DNA of 64,000 bases from Clostridium sp. CAG:609 (GCA_000438075.1 FR903525.1:1-64000), one strand, 5' to 3'. Positions 33,730 to 42,803 are shown, counted from the first letter of the stretch. The notes: a model not told the origin generated them from the letters alone. Numbers and translations are program-made.

Positions 33730-34821
33730 ATGAAAATTGAGAATATTTGTCTTACTAATTTTAGAAATTATGATAATTTAAATGTTACTTTTTCAGATGC
33801 TCTTAATATAATATATGGTTTAAATGGAAGTGGGAAGACCAATTTGATTGAAGCTATATATTTGCTTGCTCTATCTAAGTCGTTTAGAATTAGTAATGAC
33901 AAAGTTTTAATTAAAAAGGGAAAAATTAAAGCTAAAGTAAATGGAAATGTTTTAAAAAATAATGATAGTAATCTTTATGGCGTTGAAATAACTTTGGATG
34001 GTAAAGTGGTTAGTATTAATGAAGAGAAGAAAGATAAAATAAGTGATTATATTTCTAGAATTAATATAGTTTTGTTTGAACCATCAAATACAATGTTAAT
34101 AAGTGATGCACCGAGTGAGAGAAGAAAATTACTAAATATTGAAATAAGTCAAATTTATAAAGAGTATTTAGTTATATTAACAAATTATCAACGTATTTTA
34201 AAACAGAGAAATTTTTATCTAAGAGGAATGTATGTTAATGGAAGTTACACAAGTGAATATTTAGATATATTAACTAGGAAATTAATTGAATATGGAAGTG
34301 TTATATCTAAATATAGAAGTAACTTTGTTGATAATATTAATAAGTATATTACTAGTAATTATGAATCTATTGCGGGTTGTGGAACATTAAAAGTTAGATA
34401 TAGTTCTGTTTATAAGAATAAGAGTCAAGATGAGTTATTTAAAAGATATAAAGATAATTATCAAAAAGAATTAAGTATTGGTAAAACATTAGAAGGTGTT
34501 CATCACGATGATTTAGTTTTTTTGCTAGATAATAATAATTTGAAAGAATGGGGAAGTGAAGGACAAAGGAAGAATGCTATAATATCATTTAAGTTAGCAG
34601 AAATAAATGTTATTAAAGATATTAAAGGGTATTATCCGATACTTATTTTAGATGATTTATTTAGTGAATTAGATAAAGTTAAAATAAGTAATTTACTAAG
34701 TATGTTAGATAGAAATGTTCAGACATTTATAACGACGACGGATTTAAAAAATGTTAGTAAAAAGATAATTAAAGATGCTAAAAAGATTAAAGTATATGAT
34801 GGTATATTAGAGGAGGAGTAA
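33730..34821 (+). CDS. recF: DNA replication and repair protein RecF
   Basis: ABC-type ATPase that helps load RecA at single-strand gaps. Walker A reads IYGLNGSGKTNLIEAIYLLA, the signature and Walker B are present (WGSEGQRKNAIISFKLA, PILILDDLFSELD). The N-terminal KIENICLTNFRNYDNLNV is typical. ATG at 33730 has GGGGG at 5 nt; the frame extends upstream without a ribosome-binding site. The length is 363 residues. Its stop overlaps the gyrB ribosome-binding site, so recF-gyrB are coupled. Confidence 0.96.
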   Translation: MKIENICLTNFRNYDNLNVTFSDALNIIYGLNGSGKTNLIEAIYLLALSKSFRISNDKVLIKKGKIKAKVNGNVLKNNDSNLYGVEITLDGKVVSINEEKKDKISDYISRINIVLFEPSNTMLISDAPSERRKLLNIEISQIYKEYLVILTNYQRILKQRNFYLRGMYVNGSYTSEYLDILTRKLIEYGSVISKYRSNFVDNINKYITSNYESIAGCGTLKVRYSSVYKNKSQDELFKRYKDNYQKELSIGKTLEGVHHDDLVFLLDNNNLKEWGSEGQRKNAIISFKLAEINVIKDIKGYYPILILDDLFSELDKVKISNLLSMLDRNVQTFITTTDLKNVSKKIIKDAKKIKVYDGILEEE

Positions 34822-34824
34822 AAA

Positions 34825-36747
34825 ATGAAAGAAACACATTATACTGATAATGATATACAGGTTTTGGAAGGGCTTGAAGCAGTTCGTAAAAGACCTGGGA
34901 TGTATATTGGTTCAACTGGTGAGAGAGGTCTTCATCACTTAGTTTGGGAAATTGTTGATAATGCAGTAGATGAAGCATTAGCAGGATTTTGTGATGATAT
35001 TGAGGTTATAATTGATAAAGGAGATATCATTGAAGTAAGAGATGATGGTAGAGGTATTCCAACTGGTATAAACTCTAAGACTGGGTTATCAACAGTTGAA
35101 ACAATATTTACGGTATTACATGCTGGTGGTAAATTTGGTGGAGAAGGATATAAAGTATCTGGTGGTCTTCATGGTGTAGGTGCTAGTGTTGTTAATGCTT
35201 TGTCTAAATGGTTAGAAGTTAGAATTTATCGTGATGGTAATGTATACTATCAAAGATTTGAAAATGGTGGACATCCAGTTGATGCTTTGAAAATTGTTGA
35301 TACTTGTGATGTAGAGAGAACTGGCAGTACAATTAGATTTAAACCAGATGAAGAAATATTTACGGAAACTACAGTGTATAATTATGATACATTGTATAAA
35401 AGATTACAAGAAATTGCTTTCTTAAATAAAGGACTTAGAATTAATTTATATGATTTAAGAATTCAACCTGAAAAGCATGATACTTTCCTTTATAATGGGG
35501 GTATTATTGAATATGTTGAAATGCTTAATAAGAGTAAGACTCCGATTCATGATGATATTATTTATATGGATGGATCTGAGAATGGTATTGAACTTGAAGT
35601 AGCTTGTCAATATAATGAAACTTATTCACCAAGTATTTATTCATTTACAAATAACATTAATACTTATGAAGGTGGTACTCATGAAGATGGGGTTAAAGCT
35701 GCTTTAACTAAAGTTATTAACAATTATGCAAAGAGTGCTAAGTTACTTAAAGATAATGATAATCCGTTGATTGGGGAAGATTGTAGGGAAGGATTAACAA
35801 TGATTATTTCATGTAAGCATCCAGATCCTCAATTTGAAGGACAAACTAAGACTAAGCTTGGTAATACGGAAGTTAGAAAGATTGCAAGTGACGTATTTTC
35901 TCAAGGTTTTGAAAGATTTTTGATGGAAAATCCTGCAGAAGCTAGAATTATTGTTGAAAAATGTATTAGTGCATCTCGTGGTAGAATTGCTGCGAAAAGA
36001 GCAAGAGAAGCAACAAGAAGAAAAAGTGATTTAGATATAGTTAATTTTGGTGGAAAACTTGTTGATTGTAAAGAAAAGGATCCAAGTGTATGTGAAATTT
36101 TCTTAGTCGAAGGGGATAGTGCAGGTGGTTCTGCAATTAAGGGTAGAAATAGTATGACTCAAGCTATTCTTCCTTTGAAGGGTAAGGTTTTAAATGTTGA
36201 AAAAGCTAGACTAGATAGAGCACTTGGCAATGATGAAATTAAGACTATTATTACGGCTTTTGGTACTGGTATTGGTCAAGAATTTGATTTAAGTAAAATG
36301 AGATATCATAAAGTTATTATCATGAGTGATGCCGATGTAGATGGATCTCACATTAGAGTACTTCTTTTAACATTGTTTTATCGTTTCTTTAAACCAATTG
36401 TGGAAGCTGGTTATGTTTATGCTGCACAACCACCATTATTCTGTATAAAACATGGACAAACTATTAAATATGTTTTAAATGAAGATGAAAGAGATGAATA
36501 CATTAAAAATTTAAATGAAAAGAATATTAAATATGATGTATCAAGAATGAAAGGTTTAGGGGAAATGGATGCTGAAGAATTAAATGAAACAACTATGGAT
36601 ATTGAACATAGAATTCTTCGTAAGATAACTGTAGAAGATGCTATAAGTGCTGATGCTGCATTTAGTAAATTAATGGGTGAAGAAGTTGAACCTAGACGTA
36701 AGTTTATTGAAGAAAATGCAACTTATGCAAAGAATTTGGATTTTTAG
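34825..36747 (+). CDS. gyrB: DNA gyrase subunit B
   Basis: ATPase subunit of gyrase, 640 residues. The GHKL ATP site has EIVDNAVDEALAG, DDGRGIP and GGLHGVGASVVNAL. The TOPRIM domain has FLVEGDSAGGSAIKGRN and SDADVDGSHIRVL. The C-terminal GyrB tail is complete (KLMGEEVEPRRKFIEENATY). GGAGGAG lies at the recF stop. With the next gene it forms the heterotetramer that introduces negative supercoils. The near-origin position and order are as in Bacillus. Confidence 0.98.
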   Translation: MKETHYTDNDIQVLEGLEAVRKRPGMYIGSTGERGLHHLVWEIVDNAVDEALAGFCDDIEVIIDKGDIIEVRDDGRGIPTGINSKTGLSTVETIFTVLHAGGKFGGEGYKVSGGLHGVGASVVNALSKWLEVRIYRDGNVYYQRFENGGHPVDALKIVDTCDVERTGSTIRFKPDEEIFTETTVYNYDTLYKRLQEIAFLNKGLRINLYDLRIQPEKHDTFLYNGGIIEYVEMLNKSKTPIHDDIIYMDGSENGIELEVACQYNETYSPSIYSFTNNINTYEGGTHEDGVKAALTKVINNYAKSAKLLKDNDNPLIGEDCREGLTMIISCKHPDPQFEGQTKTKLGNTEVRKIASDVFSQGFERFLMENPAEARIIVEKCISASRGRIAAKRAREATRRKSDLDIVNFGGKLVDCKEKDPSVCEIFLVEGDSAGGSAIKGRNSMTQAILPLKGKVLNVEKARLDRALGNDEIKTIITAFGTGIGQEFDLSKMRYHKVIIMSDADVDGSHIRVLLLTLFYRFFKPIVEAGYVYAAQPPLFCIKHGQTIKYVLNEDERDEYIKNLNEKNIKYDVSRMKGLGEMDAEELNETTMDIEHRILRKITVEDAISADAAFSKLMGEEVEPRRKFIEENATYAKNLDF

Positions 36748-36756
36748 GAGGTTAAT

Positions 36757-39267
36757 ATGGATCATAGTAGAGATAGATTACAAGAAAATAATATTGTAAA
36801 TGAAATAGAATCATCTTTTATTGAATATTCAATGAGTGTTATTATTTCCAGAGCTTTACCAGATTTAAGAGATGGTTTAAAGCCAGTTCATAGAAGAATT
36901 ATCTATGATATGTTGGAAAATGGTTTGACACCAGATAAAAAACATCGTAAGAGTGCTACGATAGTTGGGGATGTTATGGGGAAATATCATCCACATGGAG
37001 ACTCATCAATATATGATGCTATGGTAAGAATGGCACAAGATTTTAACTATCGTTATTTACTTGTTGATGGACATGGTAACTTTGGTAATATTGAATATCC
37101 TAGAGCTGCTGCTTATCGTTATACTGAAAGTAAGCTTGCTAAAATTTCAATGGAACTTTTAAGGGATATTAATAAAAATACTGTTAATTTTGTACCAAAT
37201 TATGATGAATCAACTAAAGAACCTGAAGTTTTACCTTCAAGATTTCCAAATATTTTAGTTAATGGAACAATGGGTATTGCTGTTGGTATGGCAACAAATA
37301 TTCCGCCACATAATTTAGGTGAAGTTATTGATGGATGTATTGCTTATATTGATAATCCAGATATTACAACTGAAGAATTAATGCAACATATTAAAGGACC
37401 TGATTTCCCAACTGGTGGTATTATATTAGGTAATTCTGGTATAAAGAAAGCTTATGAAACTGGTAGAGGTTCTATAACTATTAGAAGTAAAGCTACAATT
37501 GAAGAAAAAAATGGAAGACATTATATAGTTATTGAAGAAGTTCCATATGGTGTTAATACACTTGATTTAAAACAAAAAGTTGCAGATTTAGTACATAATA
37601 AAGTACTTGAAGGTATTACTGACTATCATACTGATTTAAAGGATGGTATAAAGATTACTATAACACTTAAGAAAGATGCTAATCCACAAGTAGTACTTAA
37701 TAATTTATATAAGCATACTGCTTTTCAAACAACTTTTGGTATTATATTCTTGATGCTTGATAAAGGTGTACCTAGAACTTTAGGTTTAAAAGATATTATT
37801 AGTAAATATGTAGATTATCAACAAGAAGTTATTATTAGAAGAACTCAATTTGAACTTGATAAAGCTGAAAAAAGAGTACATATTTTAGAAGGTTACCAAA
37901 TAGTATTTGATAATTTAGATGAAGTTATTAAGATTATTAAAGAATCTAAGGCTGATGGAGAAGCAAAGCTTAAGTTAATGGAAAGATTTGGTTTAACTGA
38001 AGCTCAAACTGATAATATTCTAGAAATGAAATTACGTCGTTTAACGGGTCTAGAACGTGAAAAGATTGAAGAAGAACTAAATGCACTTAGAATTGAAATA
38101 GAACGCTTACGTGGCATTTTAGCGGATAATAATAAGGTGTTAGGTATCATTAAAGATGAAATGACTGAAATTAAAAATAAATATGGTGATGAAAGACGTA
38201 CTAAAATTGATATGACTGCAATAGATTATATTGAAGATGAATCTTTAATTCCAGAAGAAAATATTTTAGTTGTACTTACTAATAAAGGTTATATTAAGAG
38301 AACTACATCTGATACATTTAAGTCACAAAATAGAGGTGGTGTTGGAATTAAAGGAATGTCTACGAATGATGAAGACTTTGTTGAACACATGATTAACTTA
38401 TCAACACATGATTATATTTTATTCTTTACTGATAAAGGTAAAGTTTATAGACTTAAAGGTTATGAAATTCCTGAATTTTCACGTCAATCTAAAGGAATTC
38501 CAATTGTTAATTTACTTCAAATTGAAAAAGATGAAAGAGTTAATGCGGTTATCCAAATAACTCGTGAAGAAAATAGTAAATACTTATTATTTGCAACTGA
38601 AGGTGGTGTTGTTAAAAAGACTTTAATTAGTGAATTTGATAACATTAGAAACAGTGGTAAGATTTGTATTTCTCTAAGGGAAAACGATAAATTAATTGAT
38701 GTTAAAAAGACTACTGGTAGTGATTTAGTATTACTTGGTAGTGATGCTGGTAGAATGGTTAAGTTTAATGAAGATGAAATCAGAGTAATGGGTCGTACAG
38801 CATCTGGTGTTCGTGGTATAACACTTGATGGTGGCAAATGTATTTGTTCTGAAATAGTTAGTGAAGATGATACAATTTTACTTGTTACGGAAAAAGGTTA
38901 CGGAAAGCAAACTAAGGTAAGTGAATATCGTCAAACAAAACGTGGTTCTAAAGGTGTTAAAGCCATGAATATTACTGAAAAGAATGGTAATTTAGTAAGT
39001 GTTAAGATTGTTCATGAAGGTAAGGAATTAGTTATAATGACTAACTCTGGTATGACGATGAGAATGCCACTTGATCAAATATCAGTTCTTGGACGTGTTA
39101 CGCAAGGTTTAAGACTTATTAACTTAAAAGATAACCAAAAGGTTTCTACGATTAGTTTAGTAGATAAAGAAGAAGAAACTGTAGTAGAAGAATCTACACA
39201 AGAAGGTGTATCAGATATGGTACAAGAGAGGGTAGAACAACCTATAGAAAATAACGAAGAGGCTTAG
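36757..39267 (+). CDS. gyrA: DNA gyrase subunit A
   Basis: Breakage-reunion subunit, 836 residues. The N-terminal domain has SRALPDLRDGLKPVHRRIIY and the catalytic tyrosine in AAAYRYTESKL. The quinolone-determining region reads HPHGDSSIYDAMVRMAQDF; the serine and aspartate positions are the wild-type, sensitive-type residues. The C-terminal beta-pinwheel contains the GyrA box QNRGGVGIKG, which distinguishes gyrase from ParC. The last 35 residues are an acidic tail. It ends at a strong terminator, which precedes the parS region. Confidence 0.98.
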   Translation: MDHSRDRLQENNIVNEIESSFIEYSMSVIISRALPDLRDGLKPVHRRIIYDMLENGLTPDKKHRKSATIVGDVMGKYHPHGDSSIYDAMVRMAQDFNYRYLLVDGHGNFGNIEYPRAAAYRYTESKLAKISMELLRDINKNTVNFVPNYDESTKEPEVLPSRFPNILVNGTMGIAVGMATNIPPHNLGEVIDGCIAYIDNPDITTEELMQHIKGPDFPTGGIILGNSGIKKAYETGRGSITIRSKATIEEKNGRHYIVIEEVPYGVNTLDLKQKVADLVHNKVLEGITDYHTDLKDGIKITITLKKDANPQVVLNNLYKHTAFQTTFGIIFLMLDKGVPRTLGLKDIISKYVDYQQEVIIRRTQFELDKAEKRVHILEGYQIVFDNLDEVIKIIKESKADGEAKLKLMERFGLTEAQTDNILEMKLRRLTGLEREKIEEELNALRIEIERLRGILADNNKVLGIIKDEMTEIKNKYGDERRTKIDMTAIDYIEDESLIPEENILVVLTNKGYIKRTTSDTFKSQNRGGVGIKGMSTNDEDFVEHMINLSTHDYILFFTDKGKVYRLKGYEIPEFSRQSKGIPIVNLLQIEKDERVNAVIQITREENSKYLLFATEGGVVKKTLISEFDNIRNSGKICISLRENDKLIDVKKTTGSDLVLLGSDAGRMVKFNEDEIRVMGRTASGVRGITLDGGKCICSEIVSEDDTILLVTEKGYGKQTKVSEYRQTKRGSKGVKAMNITEKNGNLVSVKIVHEGKELVIMTNSGMTMRMPLDQISVLGRVTQGLRLINLKDNQKVSTISLVDKEEETVVEESTQEGVSDMVQERVEQPIENNEEA

Positions 39268-39282
39268 AAATAAGCCTTTTTT
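39260..39282 (+). terminator. rho-independent terminator after gyrA
   Basis: The arms AGGCTTA and TAAGCCT pair around a 4-nt loop and run into six T's. It overlaps the gyrA stop codon. Confidence 0.9.
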
Positions 39283-39383
39283 AAAGAAATTTTACGTATA
39301 TACAAAGTATAACTTATGAATTATCAACAACTTTTTGATGTGTAAAAATTTAACTTATCAACAGTATTTTACTAATAAAGATA

Positions 39384-39399
39384 TGTTCCACGTGAAACA
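39384..39399. promoter_or_regulatory. parS: parS site 1
   Basis: TGTTCCACGTGAAACA, fitting the parS consensus TGTTNCACGTGAAACA used by Spo0J/ParB. The next site starts 106 bp downstream. A decayed half site (TGTTTCACATGG) lies between them at 39432. Confidence 0.9.
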
Positions 39400-39489
39400 T
39401 GTCTTTTATTTTGGAATACTTTATAACACTATGTTTCACATGGATATTCTAGTTGGTTATCTTATTAACAATATTTTTTATTATTGTAT

Positions 39490-39505
39490 TGTTTCACGTG
39501 AAACA
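39490..39505. promoter_or_regulatory. parS: parS site 2
   Basis: TGTTTCACGTGAAACA, a perfect 16-bp palindrome. The flanking AT/AT bases extend the symmetry. It lies 74 bp before the next site. Confidence 0.95.
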
Positions 39506-39563
39506 ATACAATTGTTGTTACATTATTTTATAATACTTTTTTATCTTTAATAGTAGGTAATGA

Positions 39564-39579
39564 TGTTTCACGTGAAACA
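39564..39579. promoter_or_regulatory. parS: parS site 3
   Basis: TGTTTCACGTGAAACA, a perfect palindrome with symmetric GA/TC flanks. It lies 85 bp before the next site. Confidence 0.95.
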
Positions 39580-39648
39580 TCGTCAGATATTTAAATTAAT
39601 TATTGTTTATTTTCTTATTATTCTTATATTATTATGTAATAGACTATA

Positions 39649-39664
39649 TGTTTCACGTGAAACA
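39649..39664. promoter_or_regulatory. parS: parS site 4
   Basis: TGTTTCACGTGAAACA, perfect palindrome. It opens the run of exact 84-bp steps. Confidence 0.95.
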
Positions 39665-39732
39665 TTGTTAATAAAATGTTATTTTATATTAATAAATAAT
39701 CTAAATAAATTATAATTGATTTCAAAATGCTA

Positions 39733-39748
39733 TGTTTCACGTGAAACA
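39733..39748. promoter_or_regulatory. parS: parS site 5
   Basis: TGTTTCACGTGAAACA, perfect palindrome, 84 bp from the previous site. Flanks are nearly identical to those of sites 6 and 7. Confidence 0.95.
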
Positions 39749-39816
39749 TTGTTGATAATATGTTATTTTTTATTAATGAATAATCTAAATAACCTATAAT
39801 TGATTCCAAAATGCTA

Positions 39817-39832
39817 TGTTCCACGTGAAACA
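39817..39832. promoter_or_regulatory. parS: parS site 6
   Basis: TGTTCCACGTGAAACA, consensus with C at the variable position, 84 bp from the previous site. Confidence 0.92.
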
Positions 39833-39900
39833 TTGTTGATAGTTTGTTACTTTATATTAATGAATAATTTAAATAACCTATAATTGATTTTAAAAAGTTA

Positions 39901-39916
39901 TGTTTCACGTGAAACA
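39901..39916. promoter_or_regulatory. parS: parS site 7
   Basis: TGTTTCACGTGAAACA, perfect palindrome, 84 bp from site 6 and 85 bp (centre to centre) from the first Noc-binding site. Confidence 0.95.
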
Positions 39917-39986
39917 TTATACGTACATATGATTGTGTTTTGTAAAATAAATCTTTCTATAAATATATTTATTTATATCAAAAAAT

Positions 39987-40000
39987 ATTTCCCGGGAAAT
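39987..40000. promoter_or_regulatory. Noc-binding site (NBS) 1
   Basis: ATTTCCCGGGAAAT, identical to the Bacillus Noc-binding consensus as I know it. The palindrome extends by four more bases on each side. It is one of the very few G/C-rich runs in this AT-rich spacer. Confidence 0.85.
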
Positions 40001-40049
40001 ATTTAGTTAACATAATAATTTCAAAAAAATATAGAAAAATAAAGGAATT

Positions 40050-40063
40050 ATTTCCCGGGAAAT
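40050..40063. promoter_or_regulatory. Noc-binding site (NBS) 2
   Basis: ATTTCCCGGGAAAT again, with the palindrome extended by four bases on each side (AATT flanks). It lies exactly 63 bp from NBS 1. Both sites are followed by GTTAACATAATAAT, so the two units are a direct repeat. Confidence 0.85.
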
Positions 40064-40239
40064 AATTGGTTAACATAATAATATTTTGATTTTTTGGAGT
40101 TTTATAAAAAATATTAATATTTAAAATTTGGCTAAGATATGCCTAAAAATATCACTTTGTTTTTAAAAAAATTTGAGTTATCAACACAATTATTTTTTCA
40201 ATTTCAAAACTAAATTATAAATTATTTGCAATATTTCTA

Positions 40240-40268
40240 TTGACTTATGGAGAGTAATTTGTTAATAT
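40240..40268 (+). promoter_or_regulatory. promoter of the SRP RNA gene
   Basis: TTGACT and TAATAT are separated by 17 bp. The predicted start, about 7 nt downstream, coincides with the first paired base of the SRP RNA. Confidence 0.7.
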
Positions 40269-40274
40269 TTAATC

Positions 40275-40346
40275 GTGCAACAAATATGCTGTAACTTGGT
40301 CAGGATTGGAAAATAGCAGCCACATCAGCCTCTGTTTGTGTGCACA
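40275..40346 (+). ncRNA. ffs: signal recognition particle RNA (4.5S type)
   Basis: A single long hairpin: GTGCA-ACAAA at the 5' end pairs with TTTGT-GTGCAC at the 3' end. The conserved Ffh-binding loop is present as GGTCAGG ... GGAA ... AGCAGCC, with the GGAA tetraloop. It is about 71 nt, the short SRP RNA without an Alu domain, and is followed by eight T's as terminator. In Bacillus the homologous scr gene lies between tadA and dnaX; here it precedes tadA. Confidence 0.92.
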
Positions 40347-40363
40347 TTTTTTTTGGAGGAATT

Positions 40364-40789
40364 ATGGAATCAAAATATTTGAAAACATTATTTGAATTAT
40401 GTGATAAATCTTTGAAAACTGATGATATACCAATTGGTGCTATTATTATATATAAGGATAAAGTAATTGGAACTGGTTATAACACTAGAGAAAGAGATGA
40501 AAATATACTTGGTCATGCTGAAGTAAATGCAATACTTGAAGCTCAAAAGATTCTTGGTAATTGGAATCTTTCTGGATCTGTTATGTATGTAACATTAAAA
40601 CCATGCAGTATGTGTAGTGAAATAATTAAGCAATCAAGAATAAGTGAAGTATATTATCTACTGGATAAACCAGAGACTAAGAAAGAATATTTTAAAACAG
40701 AATTTAAAAAAATAAATGATGAAATAAATGAGTTAGATTATGAGATGAAACTTAGTGATTTTTTTAAAAAGCTAAGGGACAAAAAATAG
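40364..40789 (+). CDS. tadA: tRNA-specific adenosine deaminase
   Basis: Converts A34 to inosine in tRNA-Arg(ACG). The zinc-deaminase motifs are HAEVNAI (with the catalytic glutamate) and KPCSMCSEII (PCxxC). The ATG at 40364 is chosen because GGAGG lies 4 nt upstream; an upstream frame would start inside the SRP RNA. At 141 residues it is slightly short. The family name is clear; activity on other nucleosides cannot be excluded. Confidence 0.93.
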   Translation: MESKYLKTLFELCDKSLKTDDIPIGAIIIYKDKVIGTGYNTRERDENILGHAEVNAILEAQKILGNWNLSGSVMYVTLKPCSMCSEIIKQSRISEVYYLLDKPETKKEYFKTEFKKINDEINELDYEMKLSDFFKKLRDKK

Positions 40790-40796
40790 GTAGAAA

Positions 40797-40823
40797 GAAC
40801 ACGGAATTAGTTTGTGTTTTTTT
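40797..40823 (+). terminator. terminator after tadA
   Basis: The arms AACAC and GTGTT pair around an 11-nt loop, followed by seven T's. Confidence 0.6.
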
Positions 40824-40906
40824 GTTGGGTTTTTATAAAAAAATTTAACTTAAAGTCGTGACTTTTTAAGCAAAATTTGATACACTATTTGTAGGAGGTT
40901 TTTTAC

Positions 40907-42484
40907 ATGAATTATAAAGTATTATATAGAAAATATAGACCAGATAGTTTTGATAGTTTAATAGGACAAAAACATATAGTAGAAATACTTAAGAATTCTA
41001 TTAAAGAAAATAGATTAGCACATGCATATTTATTCTCTGGACCTAGAGGAACTGGAAAAACATCAACTGCTAGAATTTTGGCAAAAGCGATTAATTGTCG
41101 TAATAATAAATCGGGGTTTGCATGTGGGGAATGTGATAGTTGCTTAACTTTTAATGGAAATCCTGATATTATTGAAATAGATGCCGCTTCAAATAATGGT
41201 GTTGATGAAATCAGAGAACTTATAAATAACGTTAAAATTATGCCAACATCTTTGAAATATAAAGTATATATTATAGATGAAGTTCATATGCTTAGTGCAA
41301 GTGCGTTTAATGCTTTATTATTAACACTTGAAGAACCACCTGAACATGTAGTGTTTATACTTGCTACAACTAATTTGGAAAGTGTTCCAATTACAATAGT
41401 TTCTAGATGTCAAAGATTTGAGTTTCATAGAATAACTGAAGATGATATCGTAGATAGATTAAAATATGTTTGTGATTCTGAAGGAATAAAATATGAAGAA
41501 GATGGACTTAGAGAAATAGCAATACTTGCTGATGGAGGACTTAGAGATGCTTTAAGTATACTAGATCAATTATCTAAGAATGAAGAAGTTATTACAAATA
41601 CTTTAGTTTCTAATGAAATAGGTAGTATTTCTAATAAAAAAATTGATGAACTAATTAATTATTTAGATCATAATGATATAGATAATATTGAAGCTATATT
41701 TAATGAAGTTGAAAGTACTAGTTTAAATTATAAAGTATTTATTAAGAAGATGATTGCTTCATTAAGTAGTGTTGGTGTTAAAATATTGGGAAACCCAGAT
41801 GACTATAGGTTATCATATGATGATGTTAAAAATTTAGTTATGGAATTAAATGATGTAATTATGAAAATAAATGTAAGTATAAGTCCATATTTGCTTATTA
41901 AAATGATTGTGTTAAATTATGTTGAAGTAACTAAAAAAGTGGTTGTTCCAAAACTTGAAAAAAAAGAAATTGTTGAAGCTATCAAACCAAGCTTGAAACA
42001 GGAAAAAACTGAAGTAAATTTTGCAAAAAAAATTGAAGAAGATACAACCAATATTGATATAAGAATTAATAATTGTTTTGTTAATGCATCAAAGAATTAT
42101 TTAATAAAGTTAAAAGAGTTATGGATTGATTTTGTTAGTAATATAGAAGATGCATTAGTTAAAGGGATAGTAACTGATACATTAGTAGTTACAGCATCTG
42201 ATACATATGCAATTGTTGAAGTTACAATACCTCATAAAGATAGAGAAATTAATAATAAATTAAATGATATTGAAGATTTATTTAATAAATATAATAATAC
42301 GAAGTATAAGTTAGTATTTATTGATACTGATAAATGGAATAAAGAAAAAACTTCATATATAACTAATATAAAGAATGGTTATAAATATACTTATAAAGAT
42401 GAAGTTAAATTAGATAATAAAGATGAAATTAATATGTCTGAATTAAAGGATATATTTGATATAGATAAAATAGAAGTTGAATAA
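40907..42484 (+). CDS. dnaX: DNA polymerase III subunits gamma/tau
   Basis: Clamp-loader ATPase of 525 residues. Walker A: FSGPRGTGKTSTARILAKAI. The zinc module has CRNNKSGFACGECDSC. Walker B: KVYIIDEVHMLS. Sensor: FILATTNLESVP, with SRC following. The C-terminal third is lineage-specific and probably contacts the polymerase. An inverted repeat (CTTAAAGTC ... ACTTTTTAAG, 40849-40870) lies before the start. AGGAGG precedes ATG. It opens the dnaX-ybaB-recR-bofA run, as in Bacillus. Confidence 0.96.
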   Translation: MNYKVLYRKYRPDSFDSLIGQKHIVEILKNSIKENRLAHAYLFSGPRGTGKTSTARILAKAINCRNNKSGFACGECDSCLTFNGNPDIIEIDAASNNGVDEIRELINNVKIMPTSLKYKVYIIDEVHMLSASAFNALLLTLEEPPEHVVFILATTNLESVPITIVSRCQRFEFHRITEDDIVDRLKYVCDSEGIKYEEDGLREIAILADGGLRDALSILDQLSKNEEVITNTLVSNEIGSISNKKIDELINYLDHNDIDNIEAIFNEVESTSLNYKVFIKKMIASLSSVGVKILGNPDDYRLSYDDVKNLVMELNDVIMKINVSISPYLLIKMIVLNYVEVTKKVVVPKLEKKEIVEAIKPSLKQEKTEVNFAKKIEEDTTNIDIRINNCFVNASKNYLIKLKELWIDFVSNIEDALVKGIVTDTLVVTASDTYAIVEVTIPHKDREINNKLNDIEDLFNKYNNTKYKLVFIDTDKWNKEKTSYITNIKNGYKYTYKDEVKLDNKDEINMSELKDIFDIDKIEVE

Positions 42485-42505
42485 AAGAAAGAAGGAAAAA
42501 AATTT

Positions 42506-42802
42506 ATGAATATGCAACAAATTATGCAACAAGCACAAAGAATGCAAAGGGATATTACAAAGAAAAAGAATGAAATTGATTCAATGAGTTTTACTGGTAA
42601 CTCTGAATGGGTTGAAATAGTATTTAATGGAAAAAGAGAAATACAATCATTTAAGATACTTAAAAGTGGAGTAATTGATGAAGAAGATAAAGAAATATTA
42701 GAAGATATGATTATGCTTGCTATAAAAGATGCTTTTGCTAAGATTGATAAAGAAACTGAAAATAAATTAGGTCAATATTCATCAATGAGTGGGTTGTTCT
42801 AA
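42506..42802 (+). CDS. YbaB/EbfC-family nucleoid-associated protein
   Basis: A 98-residue dimeric DNA-binding protein. The N-terminus MNMQQIMQQAQRMQRDITKK is the classic amphipathic helix of the family. WVEIVFNGKREIQSFKI forms the sheet core, and DMIMLAIKDAFAKIDKETEN the C-terminal helix. It sits between dnaX and recR, as nearly everywhere in bacteria. The start has AAGAAGG. Equivalent to Bacillus yaaK. Confidence 0.95.
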   Translation: MNMQQIMQQAQRMQRDITKKKNEIDSMSFTGNSEWVEIVFNGKREIQSFKILKSGVIDEEDKEILEDMIMLAIKDAFAKIDKETENKLGQYSSMSGLF

Positions 42803-42803
42803 A

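Larger units (their letters stand above)
39268..40274. other. 1 kb non-coding segregation region with parS and NBS arrays
   Basis: No convincing gene lies here; a 71-codon frame at 39335-39550 runs across parS sites. Besides seven parS and two Noc-binding sites (listed separately), TTATCAACA motifs similar to DnaA boxes occur at 39321, 39355 and 40178. From 39649 to 39916 the unit around each parS is itself repeated: an AT-rich stretch including TTATTAATGAATAATCTAAA recurs about every 84 bp. The last 35 bp hold the SRP RNA promoter. Confidence 0.8.

Noticed and set aside
39335..39550. 71-codon frame in the parS region
   Set aside because: It runs through parS sites 1 and 2, has no ribosome-binding site and gives no family-like sequence.
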